Source of the DNA: Jannaschia sp. CCS1
GTDB taxonomy: Bacteria > Pseudomonadota > Alphaproteobacteria > Rhodobacterales > Rhodobacteraceae
Length of the DNA: 64,000 nucleotides
NCBI RefSeq assembly: GCF_000013565.1
Contig: NC_007802.1
Span: 3,596,001 to 3,660,000 of the forward strand
Direction: 5' to 3'
Shown: in pieces, positions 1 to 10,402 of the stretch
Position numbering within the stretch: position 1 is the first letter of the stretch
Layout: every line of letters starts with the position of its first letter
Program-made: the position numbers and the translations under genes
The notes under the pieces: generated by a model
The model's database searches: none
Told to the model about the DNA's origin: nothing
What the model saw: only the letters and a program-made list of their open reading frames with translations

Positions 1-512
1 ACCTGCGCGGCGCGGAGGCGCAATCGACCGTCTGGGACGCGCTCTATACCTACTTCGCGGGCAGTCCCGGGGCCACGTCATTGACCGTATCAATGATCCT
101 TTTTGTCCTGGCCGGTGAAGTCTATCACCGCGCTTATCTGTCAAGCATGCGCCCACATTTGGTGGCGTGGGGGGATTTCAGCTCCGGCCTTGCCGCGATC
201 GCCCTGACCGTCGCCTTGGTCAACTTCGGCGATACAACAGCGGCCCTGGTGGCGGGCTTCATGCTCATCTTCGGCAAGTTGGGAAGTGCGGCATTTCCCC
301 TCCTTCGATTGTCCTATGGGACGCCGCTTGACCGGATCCTTCGATTGACCGTCGTGGCCAGTCGCGGACCGGCGATTGTATCGCTGATGTTGTCCGTCGC
401 ACCTGGATTTCAAGGTCTTTTGCCCCTGGGCGACGTCATGCTGCCGATGATCATGATCGTGTGCTTCTTCTTGTGGCTTTGGGCGGATTTGCTTCTGCTC
501 AGGTCCCGCTGA
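1..512 (+). CDS. C-terminal part of a multi-spanning membrane protein (truncated by window edge)
   Basis: The reading frame is open from base 3 to the TGA at 510-512, giving at least 169 residues; the true start lies upstream of the window. The visible part has about five hydrophobic stretches, including one around SMILFVLAGE, one around GLAAIALTVALV, one around ALVAGFMLIF, and a last one rich in Met, Ile, Phe and Trp just before the C-terminus. It ends in a short basic tail (LLRSR). I do not recognise the family. An integral inner-membrane protein is inferred from hydrophobicity alone. Confidence 0.6.
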   Translation, partial: LRGAEAQSTVWDALYTYFAGSPGATSLTVSMILFVLAGEVYHRAYLSSMRPHLVAWGDFSSGLAAIALTVALVNFGDTTAALVAGFMLIFGKLGSAAFPLLRLSYGTPLDRILRLTVVASRGPAIVSLMLSVAPGFQGLLPLGDVMLPMIMIVCFFLWLWADLLLLRSR

Positions 513-1130
513 GCCAGCGGAGATGGACTATGACCCAGCCATCACCAGACCGACCCCGACCCTTTCGGTACGTCCTCATTCCATGGCGGTGGAGGTGGGC
601 GTGATGCCGACCGCAGACAAAGCCAAATGTGTTCCGGACGGCTTTGGTGGATGGCCCTTTGCAGCGATGGGTGTTCCGAAAAGTAGGCTCGCTCATTGGT
701 TCTGGGGTGAGTGGGTCATGCGGTTTGCGTCCAACCGCGCTCAGCCAAGTTCCGCCGCGAGCCGGCTGCCAACGGTGTTCATATGGCAATTTTCTCCAAA
801 TTCTGCTAATAATTCTTTCATCCAAATAAATTTCTTTTCTCGCTGCTCGGAATGGGTAGCGGTCGTGCTCTTTAGCGCGATCGACCGCTCTCGCGCCGGT
901 ATTCTCAATTCTGTGCTCGGTCACATGCCGCATGAACTTGATCGGAACCCAACAGTCTGTGTCGTCGCGCTCGCGCCGATCCGTTCTGCTTGCGCAGCAG
1001 GCGGCGCGGGCGGCCCTGGCCGCGATTGTCTCGGCCCCGTGCCAGGCGGCCCGTCCCACGACGATCGCTTTTCCGGCCTCGGGATAAAAGCGCGGCAAGT
1101 GAACTGCACAACCAGTATAGGAGGCGCGCC
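513..1130. other. Intergenic stretch, no gene recognised
   Basis: About 620 bases between the membrane protein and the first giant gene. Open frames exist on both strands but their translations are low-complexity and match nothing I know. A relatively AT-rich patch lies at about 780-840 and could hold a promoter for the downstream pair. A good ribosome binding site (AGGAGG-like, 1119-1125) sits just before the start at 1131. Confidence 0.5.
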
Positions 1131-4100
1131 ATGACACCCGAAGAACGCCTGTCCATCCTTGCCATCGCGGTTCGGCGATTGGGCCAAGACCCCACTGCCT
1201 TGCCGCAGGTCATCGAGGCGTTCGCCACGGTGATCGAACCTGAAACGCTGTTGCTGCGCCGCCGGATTGTCCGGCCCGATGATCTCTTTGTCGGCGACTT
1301 CACCTTTCCCAACCTGAGGGTCTCGGGCGAGGGTCTGGCCCAGCGGCTTGTCCGAATTCGCGGCTCGGAACCGGCAGGCATGACCTTGCGGTTGCAGGGT
1401 CAAAGCATTGTGGAAGAAACGGTGCCGTTCGGTGACGCGCCGACACTTGGCCTTCTGTCGACACTTTCCGGGCCGACAAACCTTGTATTCGCGATGCCGG
1501 AAAATGAGCCGAGCCTTGCCTTCTCGCTGGTTGATGTTTTGCGGGCCTGCCATCGCTGGCCGATGGTGTTTGATCCACGCGCAGCGCGGACCAGCATAAC
1601 CGGGCCGGGCAATGTGTTCGGCCTCCTGCTTGACGCTGCCCTGCCTATCGGCGGCACGGCACGGCTGCGGCGCGCCGTCATGGAGACCATCGAAGGGGTC
1701 GGTCACGCGGACCTGCGGGCGGCGGTTAGCGGTGCGGCGGCACGCGTGGCCCGCGGGAGGGACGACCGTAATTCCAGCACGCGCCGGGTCGCGGCGTTTG
1801 ATGCGGCAATCGCCTCGGTGTCAACGCAGACAGATGACGATACACGCGACGTTGCGCGCCTGCTTTTCGACCTGACCGTTCTTGATGATACCCCTACGGA
1901 TCTGTTTGTCCTCAATGGGTCCGGGGCCGAAAACCGCGCCCGGCGCCCGGGTCGTGACGTAACCTTTATCGAAGCTCCTTACCGGCTGTTCCTGTCACCG
2001 CAATCTGGCGCGCGATGGCACCACCGGGCCGCGCCTGCGACGTTCGGATCTTTCACCGAGTTGTGGCAATCGACCCTTGGACGCCGAACGCCGCCCGATC
2101 CGTCTGCGGATCCGCCGTCCAACCCGGTGCGGGTTATCTGGTCCACCGCCCTGAACAGCGGCGCCGATGCTGCTCCCTCCATTCTGGCCGGCGTGTCGGA
2201 GGATGCCATTGCGATGAGCGAGGACCAGCGACGCGCCATCGTGGATCTGACAACGACGCAGGGCCTTGAGACTGACGGTGGCGCTGAATACGTGCCGCGG
2301 CCGATCCCAGTGGACCGCCTGACCCTGTCGGCATGGGGCGCAGGACTTGATCTGGAAGGCAACTGGCCGATCCGGCCCGAGGGAAATGGCGTAAGTGCCT
2401 GGCGGCATCAGTCAAGTTTCGGGCGTGATCACTATGTTCGGATCGTCACCGAAGGCGTCCTTTATCCCTTCGGCCACCGCGCGGCACGTATCGAAATCTC
2501 AGAGCGGAAATTCGACCGCACTCAGGACGGCGACAATGTCATCGCCTATCTGGAGAAACGGGTGTTCATCATTGTCCGCCAGTCGGTCCAGACCTTCCCG
2601 CTGCCGGGCCACCGGAACGAAGGGCGGGATCTGCCCTTTCAATTGGTCGAGATCCTGGACCAGACGACGCCACCGGTGACGCCAGGTCAGAGGCTCGGCG
2701 ACGGGTCGGCCGAACGCGTGGAACGCAATGGTGTTCCGTTTCGGTTTGGCTTGCGGATTGTGGATGCGGGCGGTGCGGAACATACCACAGACCTGCCGCT
2801 TGTCTTCGTGCCAGAAGGCGGGGCGGGCGATCAGGAGCGTCTTGCGGCGGACTATGCCGAGCTTGGCGAAGACAGGGTGCTGACGTTTGGCGGGGCCGAC
2901 ATGCAGGTTGTCCGGCTGGCCGATGGCGAGAGGGGTGACGTGACCCTGCCAACCGACAATGTGACACTCGCGGTCGTGGTTGGCGAAGACGGGGAGCCGG
3001 ACTTCGCACCGAAGGCCGAGACCATACGAGCTGTGATCCCCTCACTGGCCGCACTGGCCCCCCAGACGCCCGGAGCCGCGCCGCAATCACCGGCCACGCG
3101 TGGCCCCCAGGCGCCCGGGGCCGCGCCGCAAACGATCAGTTTCCTTCAAGGATTTCTCGAACAGGGTCTGAACACTCCGGGCGGGCTGTTCGCACGCCTC
3201 GGGACAGAAGCTGCGCCGGAGGTCCTTGATGTCGGTTTCGGAGCCGGCGGCGGGGCCAGCACCGAGGATGCGGGCGGCCTCGTCGCCCCCAGCATGGGCG
3301 TGCGCGCACTGTCTGCCACGCTCGGCGCGTTGGGGGAGCCTCCGGCCGACCTGTTGGGAGCACCACCGGACTTCGATCCAAGCGCCTTCTTCGGCGATGC
3401 GACCCTGATGGGCGCGATTCCAATTGCCGACCTGTTTGAGGGCCCGATCGCCGCGATAAGCCCAAATGCGCCCGAAATCATCACCGAGCGGTTCGACAAT
3501 CCATCGCGCACGGAAACTCGGATGGCATGGACCACTCCTGTGACGTCAGACGCGGTGCCGATCTTTGTGCCGTCGGCAGGCAATACTACGACAATCCTCG
3601 ATATCCAGGTATGCCAGACGGTGTTCGATGGCGACGCGGTGCTGCCGGAGGACGCGGGTGAGACACGGATCACTGCGAACCTGACAGACTTCAAGCTCGA
3701 CCTGGTCGGATGTCTGATCCTTTGGTTCAATGGGCTCAGTTACGAAAAACTGCCGGGCCGCGAGGCACAGGTGCGCCCGTCGCTGAATGCTGAAAACCCG
3801 GTGACCTTCGGCGGCCCTCTGGAATTCGTGAACCGGCTCTCGGACATTCTGCCAGATACCGGCCTTGGCGGGGCCTATGTCGACGTCTCTCCCGCCGGGA
3901 TCACAGCCGGATTTTCCCTTGCGATCCCAAATGTGCAGGTCGGCATCCTGGCGCTCAGCAATATGGCGGTGGGCATCCGGCTGACGCTGCCGTTCCTGGG
4001 CGATCCGGTCACGTTGCGGTTCAACTTCGCCGAGCGGGAAGATCCCTTCAACATCACGGTCTCGCTCCTTGGAGGTGGCGGTTTCTTTGCACTGGCGCTT

Positions 4101-4535
4101 GGCACAGACGGCGTGCGCGAGGTCGAGGCCGCGCTTGAATTGGGCGCGTGCATTTCATTCGATATCGGGATCGCGTCGGGCGGGGCCTGCGTGAAGGTCG
4201 GGATCTACTTCCGCTGGGGCTTCAACCAGGACGGCGACGAAGAGGTGGAACTGACCGGTTATCTTGAGATCTCGGGGGAACTTTCGGTTCTGGGCCTCAT
4301 TCGCATCGGGATCGTGTTCTACTTGGCCTTCACCTACGAAAAGGACGAGGCCGCCGGAATGTCGTCGGTCTGGGGGATCGCGACGGTCATGGTCGAGGTG
4401 CAGGTTCTCTTCTTCTCCACATCTGTCGAACTCACGGTCGAGAGACGGCTTGGCGGATCGCCCGCCGATCCCGGTTTCCTCGACTTCATTCCCGATCAGG
4501 CGGCCTGGACGCGCCACGCCGCCGCGTTCGCCTGA
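1131..4535 (+). CDS. Large uncharacterised protein (1134 aa), first of a giant pair
   Basis: I chose ATG 1131 because a strong Shine-Dalgarno (AGGAGG) lies 6-12 bases upstream; the frame is open further upstream but that part is arginine-rich and looks non-coding. No family is recognised with confidence. The N-terminal two thirds is a mixed, acidic globular sequence. Around residues 640-670 there is a Pro/Ala/Gln linker with an imperfect duplication (two copies of PGAAPQ). The last 230 residues alternate polar and hydrophobic residues with many Gly, e.g. GGGGFFALALG and SVLGLIRIGIVFYL, suggesting long amphipathic beta strands. No signal peptide is visible. It is followed after 11 bases by the equally large gene at 4547, so the two are surely co-transcribed. 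Function unknown; a beta-rich scaffold or lipid-contacting protein is only a guess. Confidence 0.85.
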   Translation: MTPEERLSILAIAVRRLGQDPTALPQVIEAFATVIEPETLLLRRRIVRPDDLFVGDFTFPNLRVSGEGLAQRLVRIRGSEPAGMTLRLQGQSIVEETVPFGDAPTLGLLSTLSGPTNLVFAMPENEPSLAFSLVDVLRACHRWPMVFDPRAARTSITGPGNVFGLLLDAALPIGGTARLRRAVMETIEGVGHADLRAAVSGAAARVARGRDDRNSSTRRVAAFDAAIASVSTQTDDDTRDVARLLFDLTVLDDTPTDLFVLNGSGAENRARRPGRDVTFIEAPYRLFLSPQSGARWHHRAAPATFGSFTELWQSTLGRRTPPDPSADPPSNPVRVIWSTALNSGADAAPSILAGVSEDAIAMSEDQRRAIVDLTTTQGLETDGGAEYVPRPIPVDRLTLSAWGAGLDLEGNWPIRPEGNGVSAWRHQSSFGRDHYVRIVTEGVLYPFGHRAARIEISERKFDRTQDGDNVIAYLEKRVFIIVRQSVQTFPLPGHRNEGRDLPFQLVEILDQTTPPVTPGQRLGDGSAERVERNGVPFRFGLRIVDAGGAEHTTDLPLVFVPEGGAGDQERLAADYAELGEDRVLTFGGADMQVVRLADGERGDVTLPTDNVTLAVVVGEDGEPDFAPKAETIRAVIPSLAALAPQTPGAAPQSPATRGPQAPGAAPQTISFLQGFLEQGLNTPGGLFARLGTEAAPEVLDVGFGAGGGASTEDAGGLVAPSMGVRALSATLGALGEPPADLLGAPPDFDPSAFFGDATLMGAIPIADLFEGPIAAISPNAPEIITERFDNPSRTETRMAWTTPVTSDAVPIFVPSAGNTTTILDIQVCQTVFDGDAVLPEDAGETRITANLTDFKLDLVGCLILWFNGLSYEKLPGREAQVRPSLNAENPVTFGGPLEFVNRLSDILPDTGLGGAYVDVSPAGITAGFSLAIPNVQVGILALSNMAVGIRLTLPFLGDPVTLRFNFAEREDPFNITVSLLGGGGFFALALGTDGVREVEAALELGACISFDIGIASGGACVKVGIYFRWGFNQDGDEEVELTGYLEISGELSVLGLIRIGIVFYLAFTYEKDEAAGMSSVWGIATVMVEVQVLFFSTSVELTVERRLGGSPADPGFLDFIPDQAAWTRHAAAFA

Positions 4536-4546
4536 GGATCAGACAC

Positions 4547-7500
4547 ATGCCCAAAACCCAACGCATCCTCTGGACGGCCCTACCAAACGGCCTGAGCCGT
4601 GATGGCACCCGTGCCCGGGTCTCGGTGCTGGTGAGCCCCGAACTGGTCCTGACCGATGACATTGACCCGCCGCGCCTATCGCAGTTCCCGGACATGCTGG
4701 ATTGGCCCGCTCGATTGGACGCGGCAGAGATTGCGCTTGAACTTGACGGCACAGTGATCGACGTCACCCGAACCAGCACCCCGGACCCTGCGATCTGGTC
4801 CGCGGTCTTCAAGGCCGAAACCTTCGTGCGGCCCCGGGAATTCCAGGATCTCTCCGATCGTCGGGTGCTCAGCTATCCCGCCGCGCGGGTCCATGATTAC
4901 CTGCGCGACGTCTATGCGCAGACCGCCGCGGCGGATCTCACGCGCCGTCCCTTTGCCGCGTCCCTCCGCACGCGAATGGAAGAGATCACAGGGCACCTGC
5001 CGTACCCGCAGGATGTTTTTGGCGAGGTTAAGAAGCGTGGCATCCGTGAGTTGCGTGGGTCAGTGCCCGGAGGTTTTGCACTTCTGCGCGCCTTTCATAC
5101 GCCGCTGGAACGGACGCGGACCGCAACCTACCGCAAGACTGACCCGGAGGACCCACGGGAAGATGCCGATTGGACCGAGCGAGAACCCACGGCTCTGCCC
5201 ACGCCGGAAAGCTTCCAGGACACAATCGATTTTCACCGCATCGTCTCATCGATGAACCAGTATCGCGGGATGCTGCGGGCCCATGGCCTTGTGGTGGACC
5301 TTGAATTTGAGGCCGCCGCACTGGCCAATGCCAGCGCCACGCCGGGCCTCCGGGCTATTGTAGAATGGACCCCGACGAGTGACGCGGTCAGCGGTGTTGA
5401 GACACTGCCAGACCGGACGCCCCTGACCCGGTGCGTGTCGGCGGATGGCCGGTTCGAGACCCAGGTGCGCCAGACAAGCGGGCCGATCCGCGGCCGGGCA
5501 TTGCGGCTCGGCGATGACCGCTTTCGATTGATCCAGACGGATGTGGATGGCGGTGGATTGAAGGCGCTGAACTTCACCGGGTCCCTGGCGACATTGGGTG
5601 ACACCGACCCATCCAAGGACCACGACGAGGTTGACGAAGACGGGGAAAACCGGCTTCGCCTTGGCCTGCCAACGCTTCGCTCGGATGGGTTGACGCTGCT
5701 GGAGGAGGATCGCGCAATTGCGCTGGAAGACATCCTCGCACGGTCTGCCAGGTTCAACGCCGATGCAGAGGCAGGCACCGACCTTGAACTTTTTGCTGAA
5801 GACACCGCGCGCGGCTTTGTCGTTGATGTGTTGGATGAGGCGACGGACCAATGGCAGTCCCTGTGCAGACGGGATGTCACCTTCCGTTTCCTTGATGGGA
5901 CACCCGCGAGGGTCGAGACGGACGACGAGGCGATGGTGCGGATGGCGACGACGCGGTCCGCCGATGGGGAAAACGAGACGCTTCTGAAACTTCCCGAGGT
6001 GGTGGCCGCGTGGACCGGCTGGAGCCTTGCAGCCCCGCCTGTCGGTCGTGGGATAGACCTGAATGATGAACCCGCTTCGCTTGACCCAAGCGCGCCCGAG
6101 GGCTTGCCGATTGAGACCGATGCGTCGGTGACACCCGGCACTTTGCCGTCGCTGCGCTTCGGGCGAAGCTATCGGTTGCGGGCCCGCGTTGTCGACCTTG
6201 CCCACAACACCGTGCCGTTCAGCGAAGGCGACATCCCTGGCACCGAGGCAACGGCCTCGGTTCCTTACCGCCGGTTCGAACCTGTCGAAAGTCCGGCCCT
6301 GGCCCTTGTGGGGTCTGCACAAGACGTCGCGCTTCCGACGCTTGGTGCCTCCATGACCACTCTGGTGATCCACAGCTTCAACGAGACGCAAGATCTCAAC
6401 ACGCAACCGATAGACGACCGGGACACGCGCCACGTGATCCCCCCCAAGGTCAGCGCTGAATTTGCGATCCAGCACGGCGTGCTGGACGCGGATGGTCGGC
6501 TTGATCCGGCCAGCTTTCCGCTTCTGTCGACCCAAGACGGCGCGTTGGACGAAATTGTGGATGGTGACGACCGTCGCGGGGCCACCCGGTTTGCCCATGC
6601 CCCGGAGGGCTTTTCCCTTCCATTCCTCCCCGATCCGTTGGCCCGTGGCGTTCGCGTTCATCTGGAGGGTGTGGGCTTCCCCGCGACAGAGATCTTTGCG
6701 GCGCTGGATGATGTGGCCCCATGGCCGGACCTGACGCCGATCCGGATTCAGCTGGTCGAAGGTCCGCCAGCTGCGGATTACGACGCGGTAACACGGATCG
6801 TGCGTGTCGCGTTGCCCAAGGGTTGGATGGTGCGCGCGCGGCTGAGCCACACGTTGCGCCAAGAGGATCTGGAACGCCTGGGCATCTGGGATTGGCGGGC
6901 CTTGATTGTAGGGCCGCCATCATCGGATACCATCGAAGACGCTGTGGCGGGACGTGCCTGGATGCTGACACCGGACTTCCGGATGCGGCTTGTGCATGCT
7001 GTCCAGAAACCGCTTGTCGTGCCGACGCCCGGACCGATTGCGGTCAACCGTGGCCTGGGGCGACTTCAGGCAAGGTTGAGCACTAATGTACCCGTCCACG
7101 CCCCGTCGACCAGTCGGATTGACGTGTCGGCCAGCTGGACCGAGGTGCGGGACGACCCCCGCCAGCCAGCACCCACGGTGCAGCGAATGGAGGGGGAGGC
7201 GCGCGATACACGGATCAATCGAACCCATGCACAGGATGGAAACTGGCCCATCAGCCCAGTCCACGACCTGCCCGACACGCGGTATCGCCGGGTTGACTAC
7301 ACCATGACGGCCATCAGCCGGTACAGGGCCTTCATGCCCCAGGACATCGCCGACGATGTCGAGAGGATCTCGGTCCCTGCACAGCCACGTACTGGCTGGG
7401 TGCCCAACAGCACGCCCCCGCCCGCGCCGGTCATCCACTCTGTCGTTCCAACCTTTGGCTGGACCAGAAGGACCGATGACACTGGGGCCCGCACGATCAG

Positions 7501-8596
7501 AACCGCAGGCCTCCGGGTCTATCTTCGCAGGCCGTGGATGGTGACCGGAACCGCAGAGATGTTGGGCGTCGTCCTCCCCGATGGGGGCGGACCCGTGCCG
7601 CCGCACCTTGAAACCCGCGTGACCCGTTGGGGAAGTGATCCGATCTGGCGCGGCGGGCCTGTGGCGACAGATGCGCCACCCGCATCGGCCTTTCCGATGG
7701 GGGTGTCGGCCGGGCCGCTGCCGCCCGGAACACTCGCCCCGTCTGTCCTTGGCGACACATCCCAGGACGATCTGCCTGCACAGAATTTCACGCTGTCTGG
7801 TCTGAAGACGCCTGACCTTGTGAGCCGCCCGGAAACCGTGTCAATTGTCCCGCACGCCGTGGATTACGACGCGGAGCGTGGCCTGTGGTTTTCCGACATC
7901 GTTGTTGACCCGGGCGGTGCGTATTTTCCCTTTTTGCGCTGCGTGCTGGCCCGCTACCAACCGATATCGTCGGTGGATGGAGATCTCAGCGCGCATCTGT
8001 CTAACGTCGCTCAGGCCGATTTCATCCAGATCGCCCCCGACCGGTTGGTGACGCTGCGCCCTGAAAGTTCAGGCGTATATGAGGTTTCAGTCTTTGGGAT
8101 CCTGCCAGCTGGCCCGGCCGACCTCCAGCTGCGGGCCAGGGCCGGTGAGGTCAACGTGGAGATCCAGCGCCGCGCAGGTGGCGCCGGCGACACGATTGAC
8201 TGGGTGCGCGCGACGGGTGGGTCCGTTGATCCGGTCGACGACGACACACCGGCTCCGGTTGCACGACCTGCGGGGCAAGCAAATTTCAGCCTGCGCACGG
8301 CCGCGGAGGAATTCCTTGACCAACGCAACTTCACCGGGTTGCTTTCCAGTTTCGAACTTGTGGCCGAGATGGCACCGCCGCTGATCGCACGGTTCCGCGT
8401 GACACTCCCCGCGACCGCCGCGAATACGCCCCTTCGCCTGCTGGTAAGCGAATATGAACGCTACGCCGTCGATGCGGCCACCCTGTCAGCGCGCCGAAGC
8501 CTCGACCCTGATCCCGCCCGTCGCTTGATCTTTGCAGAAGCCTTCGAACTGTCATCCGGTGGTCGTTTCCCGATCGGTGCTCTCGGCGGGACCTGA
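4547..8596 (+). CDS. Large uncharacterised protein (1349 aa), second of a giant pair
   Basis: The ATG at 4547 follows the previous stop by 11 bases. The protein opens with RILWTALPNG and continues as an acidic, Asp/Pro/Arg-rich sequence without transmembrane segments or a signal peptide. I see no catalytic motif or classical repeat. Several stretches resemble beta-sandwich strands (e.g. SYRLRARVVDLAHNTVPFSEG, read from 6166), and the C-terminal part has fibronectin-like phrases such as PLRLLVSEYERY. From memory, proteins opening this way are encoded next to partners like the upstream gene in other bacteria, but I cannot verify this. The pairing, size and tight spacing suggest that the two products work together. 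Function unknown. Confidence 0.85.
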   Translation: MPKTQRILWTALPNGLSRDGTRARVSVLVSPELVLTDDIDPPRLSQFPDMLDWPARLDAAEIALELDGTVIDVTRTSTPDPAIWSAVFKAETFVRPREFQDLSDRRVLSYPAARVHDYLRDVYAQTAAADLTRRPFAASLRTRMEEITGHLPYPQDVFGEVKKRGIRELRGSVPGGFALLRAFHTPLERTRTATYRKTDPEDPREDADWTEREPTALPTPESFQDTIDFHRIVSSMNQYRGMLRAHGLVVDLEFEAAALANASATPGLRAIVEWTPTSDAVSGVETLPDRTPLTRCVSADGRFETQVRQTSGPIRGRALRLGDDRFRLIQTDVDGGGLKALNFTGSLATLGDTDPSKDHDEVDEDGENRLRLGLPTLRSDGLTLLEEDRAIALEDILARSARFNADAEAGTDLELFAEDTARGFVVDVLDEATDQWQSLCRRDVTFRFLDGTPARVETDDEAMVRMATTRSADGENETLLKLPEVVAAWTGWSLAAPPVGRGIDLNDEPASLDPSAPEGLPIETDASVTPGTLPSLRFGRSYRLRARVVDLAHNTVPFSEGDIPGTEATASVPYRRFEPVESPALALVGSAQDVALPTLGASMTTLVIHSFNETQDLNTQPIDDRDTRHVIPPKVSAEFAIQHGVLDADGRLDPASFPLLSTQDGALDEIVDGDDRRGATRFAHAPEGFSLPFLPDPLARGVRVHLEGVGFPATEIFAALDDVAPWPDLTPIRIQLVEGPPAADYDAVTRIVRVALPKGWMVRARLSHTLRQEDLERLGIWDWRALIVGPPSSDTIEDAVAGRAWMLTPDFRMRLVHAVQKPLVVPTPGPIAVNRGLGRLQARLSTNVPVHAPSTSRIDVSASWTEVRDDPRQPAPTVQRMEGEARDTRINRTHAQDGNWPISPVHDLPDTRYRRVDYTMTAISRYRAFMPQDIADDVERISVPAQPRTGWVPNSTPPPAPVIHSVVPTFGWTRRTDDTGARTIRTAGLRVYLRRPWMVTGTAEMLGVVLPDGGGPVPPHLETRVTRWGSDPIWRGGPVATDAPPASAFPMGVSAGPLPPGTLAPSVLGDTSQDDLPAQNFTLSGLKTPDLVSRPETVSIVPHAVDYDAERGLWFSDIVVDPGGAYFPFLRCVLARYQPISSVDGDLSAHLSNVAQADFIQIAPDRLVTLRPESSGVYEVSVFGILPAGPADLQLRARAGEVNVEIQRRAGGAGDTIDWVRATGGSVDPVDDDTPAPVARPAGQANFSLRTAAEEFLDQRNFTGLLSSFELVAEMAPPLIARFRVTLPATAANTPLRLLVSEYERYAVDAATLSARRSLDPDPARRLIFAEAFELSSGGRFPIGALGGT

Positions 8597-9093
8597 TTTG
8601 AGGGTGTTATCCGATAAAACCGTCGTGAGCGGGCCAGCGCGGTCTCGTGGCGTCTTGGCACGACTAAACGCAGCCAATTCAACCCTTAAGGCTGATCCCC
8701 GAGGTCATTCGCCTCGCGGTGATGCACTCTGCCCGGTTTCCTCGTTTTTTGCGCAATCTGGACGACACACTCCGCCAAACGGGGCATCACCGATCATCGT
8801 TTGCGATCAATGGATACGTCCATGACGTGTACCCTGTTGTCGCAAAGACTGTGCCGAACGCGCGACACAATGCTGCGTCAGCAAAGCCCCCAAGTTCAAG
8901 GTCGGCGATGGGCCACTAGTGACTACGGTACACCGCTTGAGAGAAGGATTGTCGCCGCAACGCCGCATATCCGCTTGGAGCCTGTAACGCCAATTGCTGC
9001 GGCGCTCGCCAATGTCCGGTCGTCAAATCACATCTATCCAAGCTCGGTTCCGCACATCGGACACAGCCCCTTAGAATGACCGATAGCGCATTG
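8597..9093. other. Intergenic stretch, no gene recognised
   Basis: About 500 bases between the giant pair and the convergent hydrolase gene. Short frames at 8719-8919 (+) and 8916-9143 (-) carry no recognisable domain or ribosome binding site. I see no clear terminator hairpin or transposase remnant here. Confidence 0.4.
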
Positions 9094-9981
9094 TCATGCG
9101 ATGTGTTGACGACATGACGCAAAAATACTCTTCCAGTCGGCAAAATTCAGATGTCCAGCCCCCTCGACCCAGTGAAACTTCACGCCTGGTATCGTGTCAG
9201 CAATATGTTGACCCATTTTGCGGGTGACGAAGATGTCTTCGTCGCCTAGCCAGATATGTACGGGTACGCACACTGACGAGATGTCAAATCCCCAATCGGA
9301 ATATGCAATGAACGCTTCATGTGCAGCGCCTCGGCTTCCTTGGCGAAACGCCTCACGCTGCATTTCCCGGAAGCGCTGAGCAACTTCCTTGTTGTCGAGT
9401 ATTTCCTTATCCGCAGCAGAAACGGAGTTCTTGAGGAGCCCCAAAAACAGGTTTGGCGTAAAACGCGCGGCCCACCCCATCGGCGCGAAACCGATCCGCA
9501 TCACCCAAGGCAGTTTTTGCGCCAGTCGCGCGAATACTTTATCCAAGCGGTTGAGGCTTGACATGATTTCCGGTGATGCCACGGGCCCCCAAGGTCCAAG
9601 TGCGCCAATAAATTTCAGGCGATCGGGGTTCATAAACACGCCACACGCGAAAAGATGCGGACCCGCACCTGAGTGGCCCGCCAGACCGAATTGGTTGATG
9701 CCAAGGTGATCGGCCAAAGCCAAAATGTCGCCGGGCCAATCCCTGAATCTGCGGTTCTTCTGAAAACCGGACCTGCCGAAACCGGGTCTGTCGGTTGCGA
9801 TCAGGCGAAATCCGGCATGCTGTGCGGCCTGATCCGCAAAGCCCGCTTCAACGCGGCAGCTTGGTGTCCCGTGAAAATAGAAAACCGGAAATCCATCAGG
9901 CCTGCCAAACTCTGAAAATGCGAGAGGGCGTCCGTCCTCCCTAAACAGAAGATCGTAGGTCCCTGTTGCTGGTGTGACCAT
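9094..9981 (-). CDS. Alpha/beta hydrolase (295 aa)
   Basis: A standard alpha/beta-hydrolase fold protein. The oxyanion/early motif FYFHGTPSCR is near residue 32, the nucleophile elbow is GHSGAG, the acid lies in the strand WLGDEDIFV and the His in GAGHLNFAD near the C-terminus, so a full Ser-Asp-His triad is present. ATG at 9981 is preferred over upstream alternatives because MVTPATGTYDLLF starts the conserved part and a GGAG lies 11-14 bases ahead. The substrate cannot be told from sequence; small ester or lactone hydrolysis in the cytoplasm is likely. It lies in the same direction as the small membrane protein upstream (43-base gap), so the two may be co-transcribed. Confidence 0.85.
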   Translation of the reverse strand: MVTPATGTYDLLFREDGRPLAFSEFGRPDGFPVFYFHGTPSCRVEAGFADQAAQHAGFRLIATDRPGFGRSGFQKNRRFRDWPGDILALADHLGINQFGLAGHSGAGPHLFACGVFMNPDRLKFIGALGPWGPVASPEIMSSLNRLDKVFARLAQKLPWVMRIGFAPMGWAARFTPNLFLGLLKNSVSAADKEILDNKEVAQRFREMQREAFRQGSRGAAHEAFIAYSDWGFDISSVCVPVHIWLGDEDIFVTRKMGQHIADTIPGVKFHWVEGAGHLNFADWKSIFASCRQHIA

Positions 9982-10024
9982 CCGCTTCTTTGCTCCGTTG
10001 CGCGTTTCAGATGTCGATGTCAGC

Positions 10025-10402
10025 CTATTGCGATGATTTGACGAAGGCGTAAGCCGCAAGCACAACGCCGAGCACAAAGAGTGATGCAATCACGATGTAT
10101 GTGCCCAATCCGGCAGCTAATTGCTGCGCAGTAGGGAACAGCATGCGAAAGGTACCCGCCACAACCAGAAGCCATCCGGACAACGTGACGACGAGGCTAA
10201 AATCTAGTCGCCAAACGTTGTGGGTCGTGATTATGACCAAACCACCGATGAGGAAGAGCAGCCCGTTCAGATAAACGACTGTCGGATGAACATCGGTCCA
10301 TATTCGGAGATTTAGGAACTCCGATATCGTAACGATAATCAGAGTTGGACCGAGCACAGCAGCTATGTGACCAGATGTATCCACTGATTTCGGTCCCCGC
10401 AA
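10025..10402 (-). CDS. Small four-helix membrane protein
   Basis: 125 residues with four evenly spaced hydrophobic segments: around AAVLGPTLIIVTISEFLNL, TVVYLNGLLFLIGGLVIITT, FSLVVTLSGWLLVVAGTFRML and TYIVIASLFVLGVVLAAYAF. Charged residues are confined to the loops (e.g. HNVWRLD). I do not know the family. It ends 43 bases before the alpha/beta hydrolase start on the same strand. Alternative in-frame starts near the N-terminus cannot be excluded. Confidence 0.7.
   Translation of the reverse strand: MRGPKSVDTSGHIAAVLGPTLIIVTISEFLNLRIWTDVHPTVVYLNGLLFLIGGLVIITTHNVWRLDFSLVVTLSGWLLVVAGTFRMLFPTAQQLAAGLGTYIVIASLFVLGVVLAAYAFVKSSQ

Noticed and set aside
5246-6862. A 538-codon minus-strand frame inside the second giant gene
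   Set aside because: It is basic, shows no motif, and lies wholly within a convincing plus-strand gene with good start and spacing.
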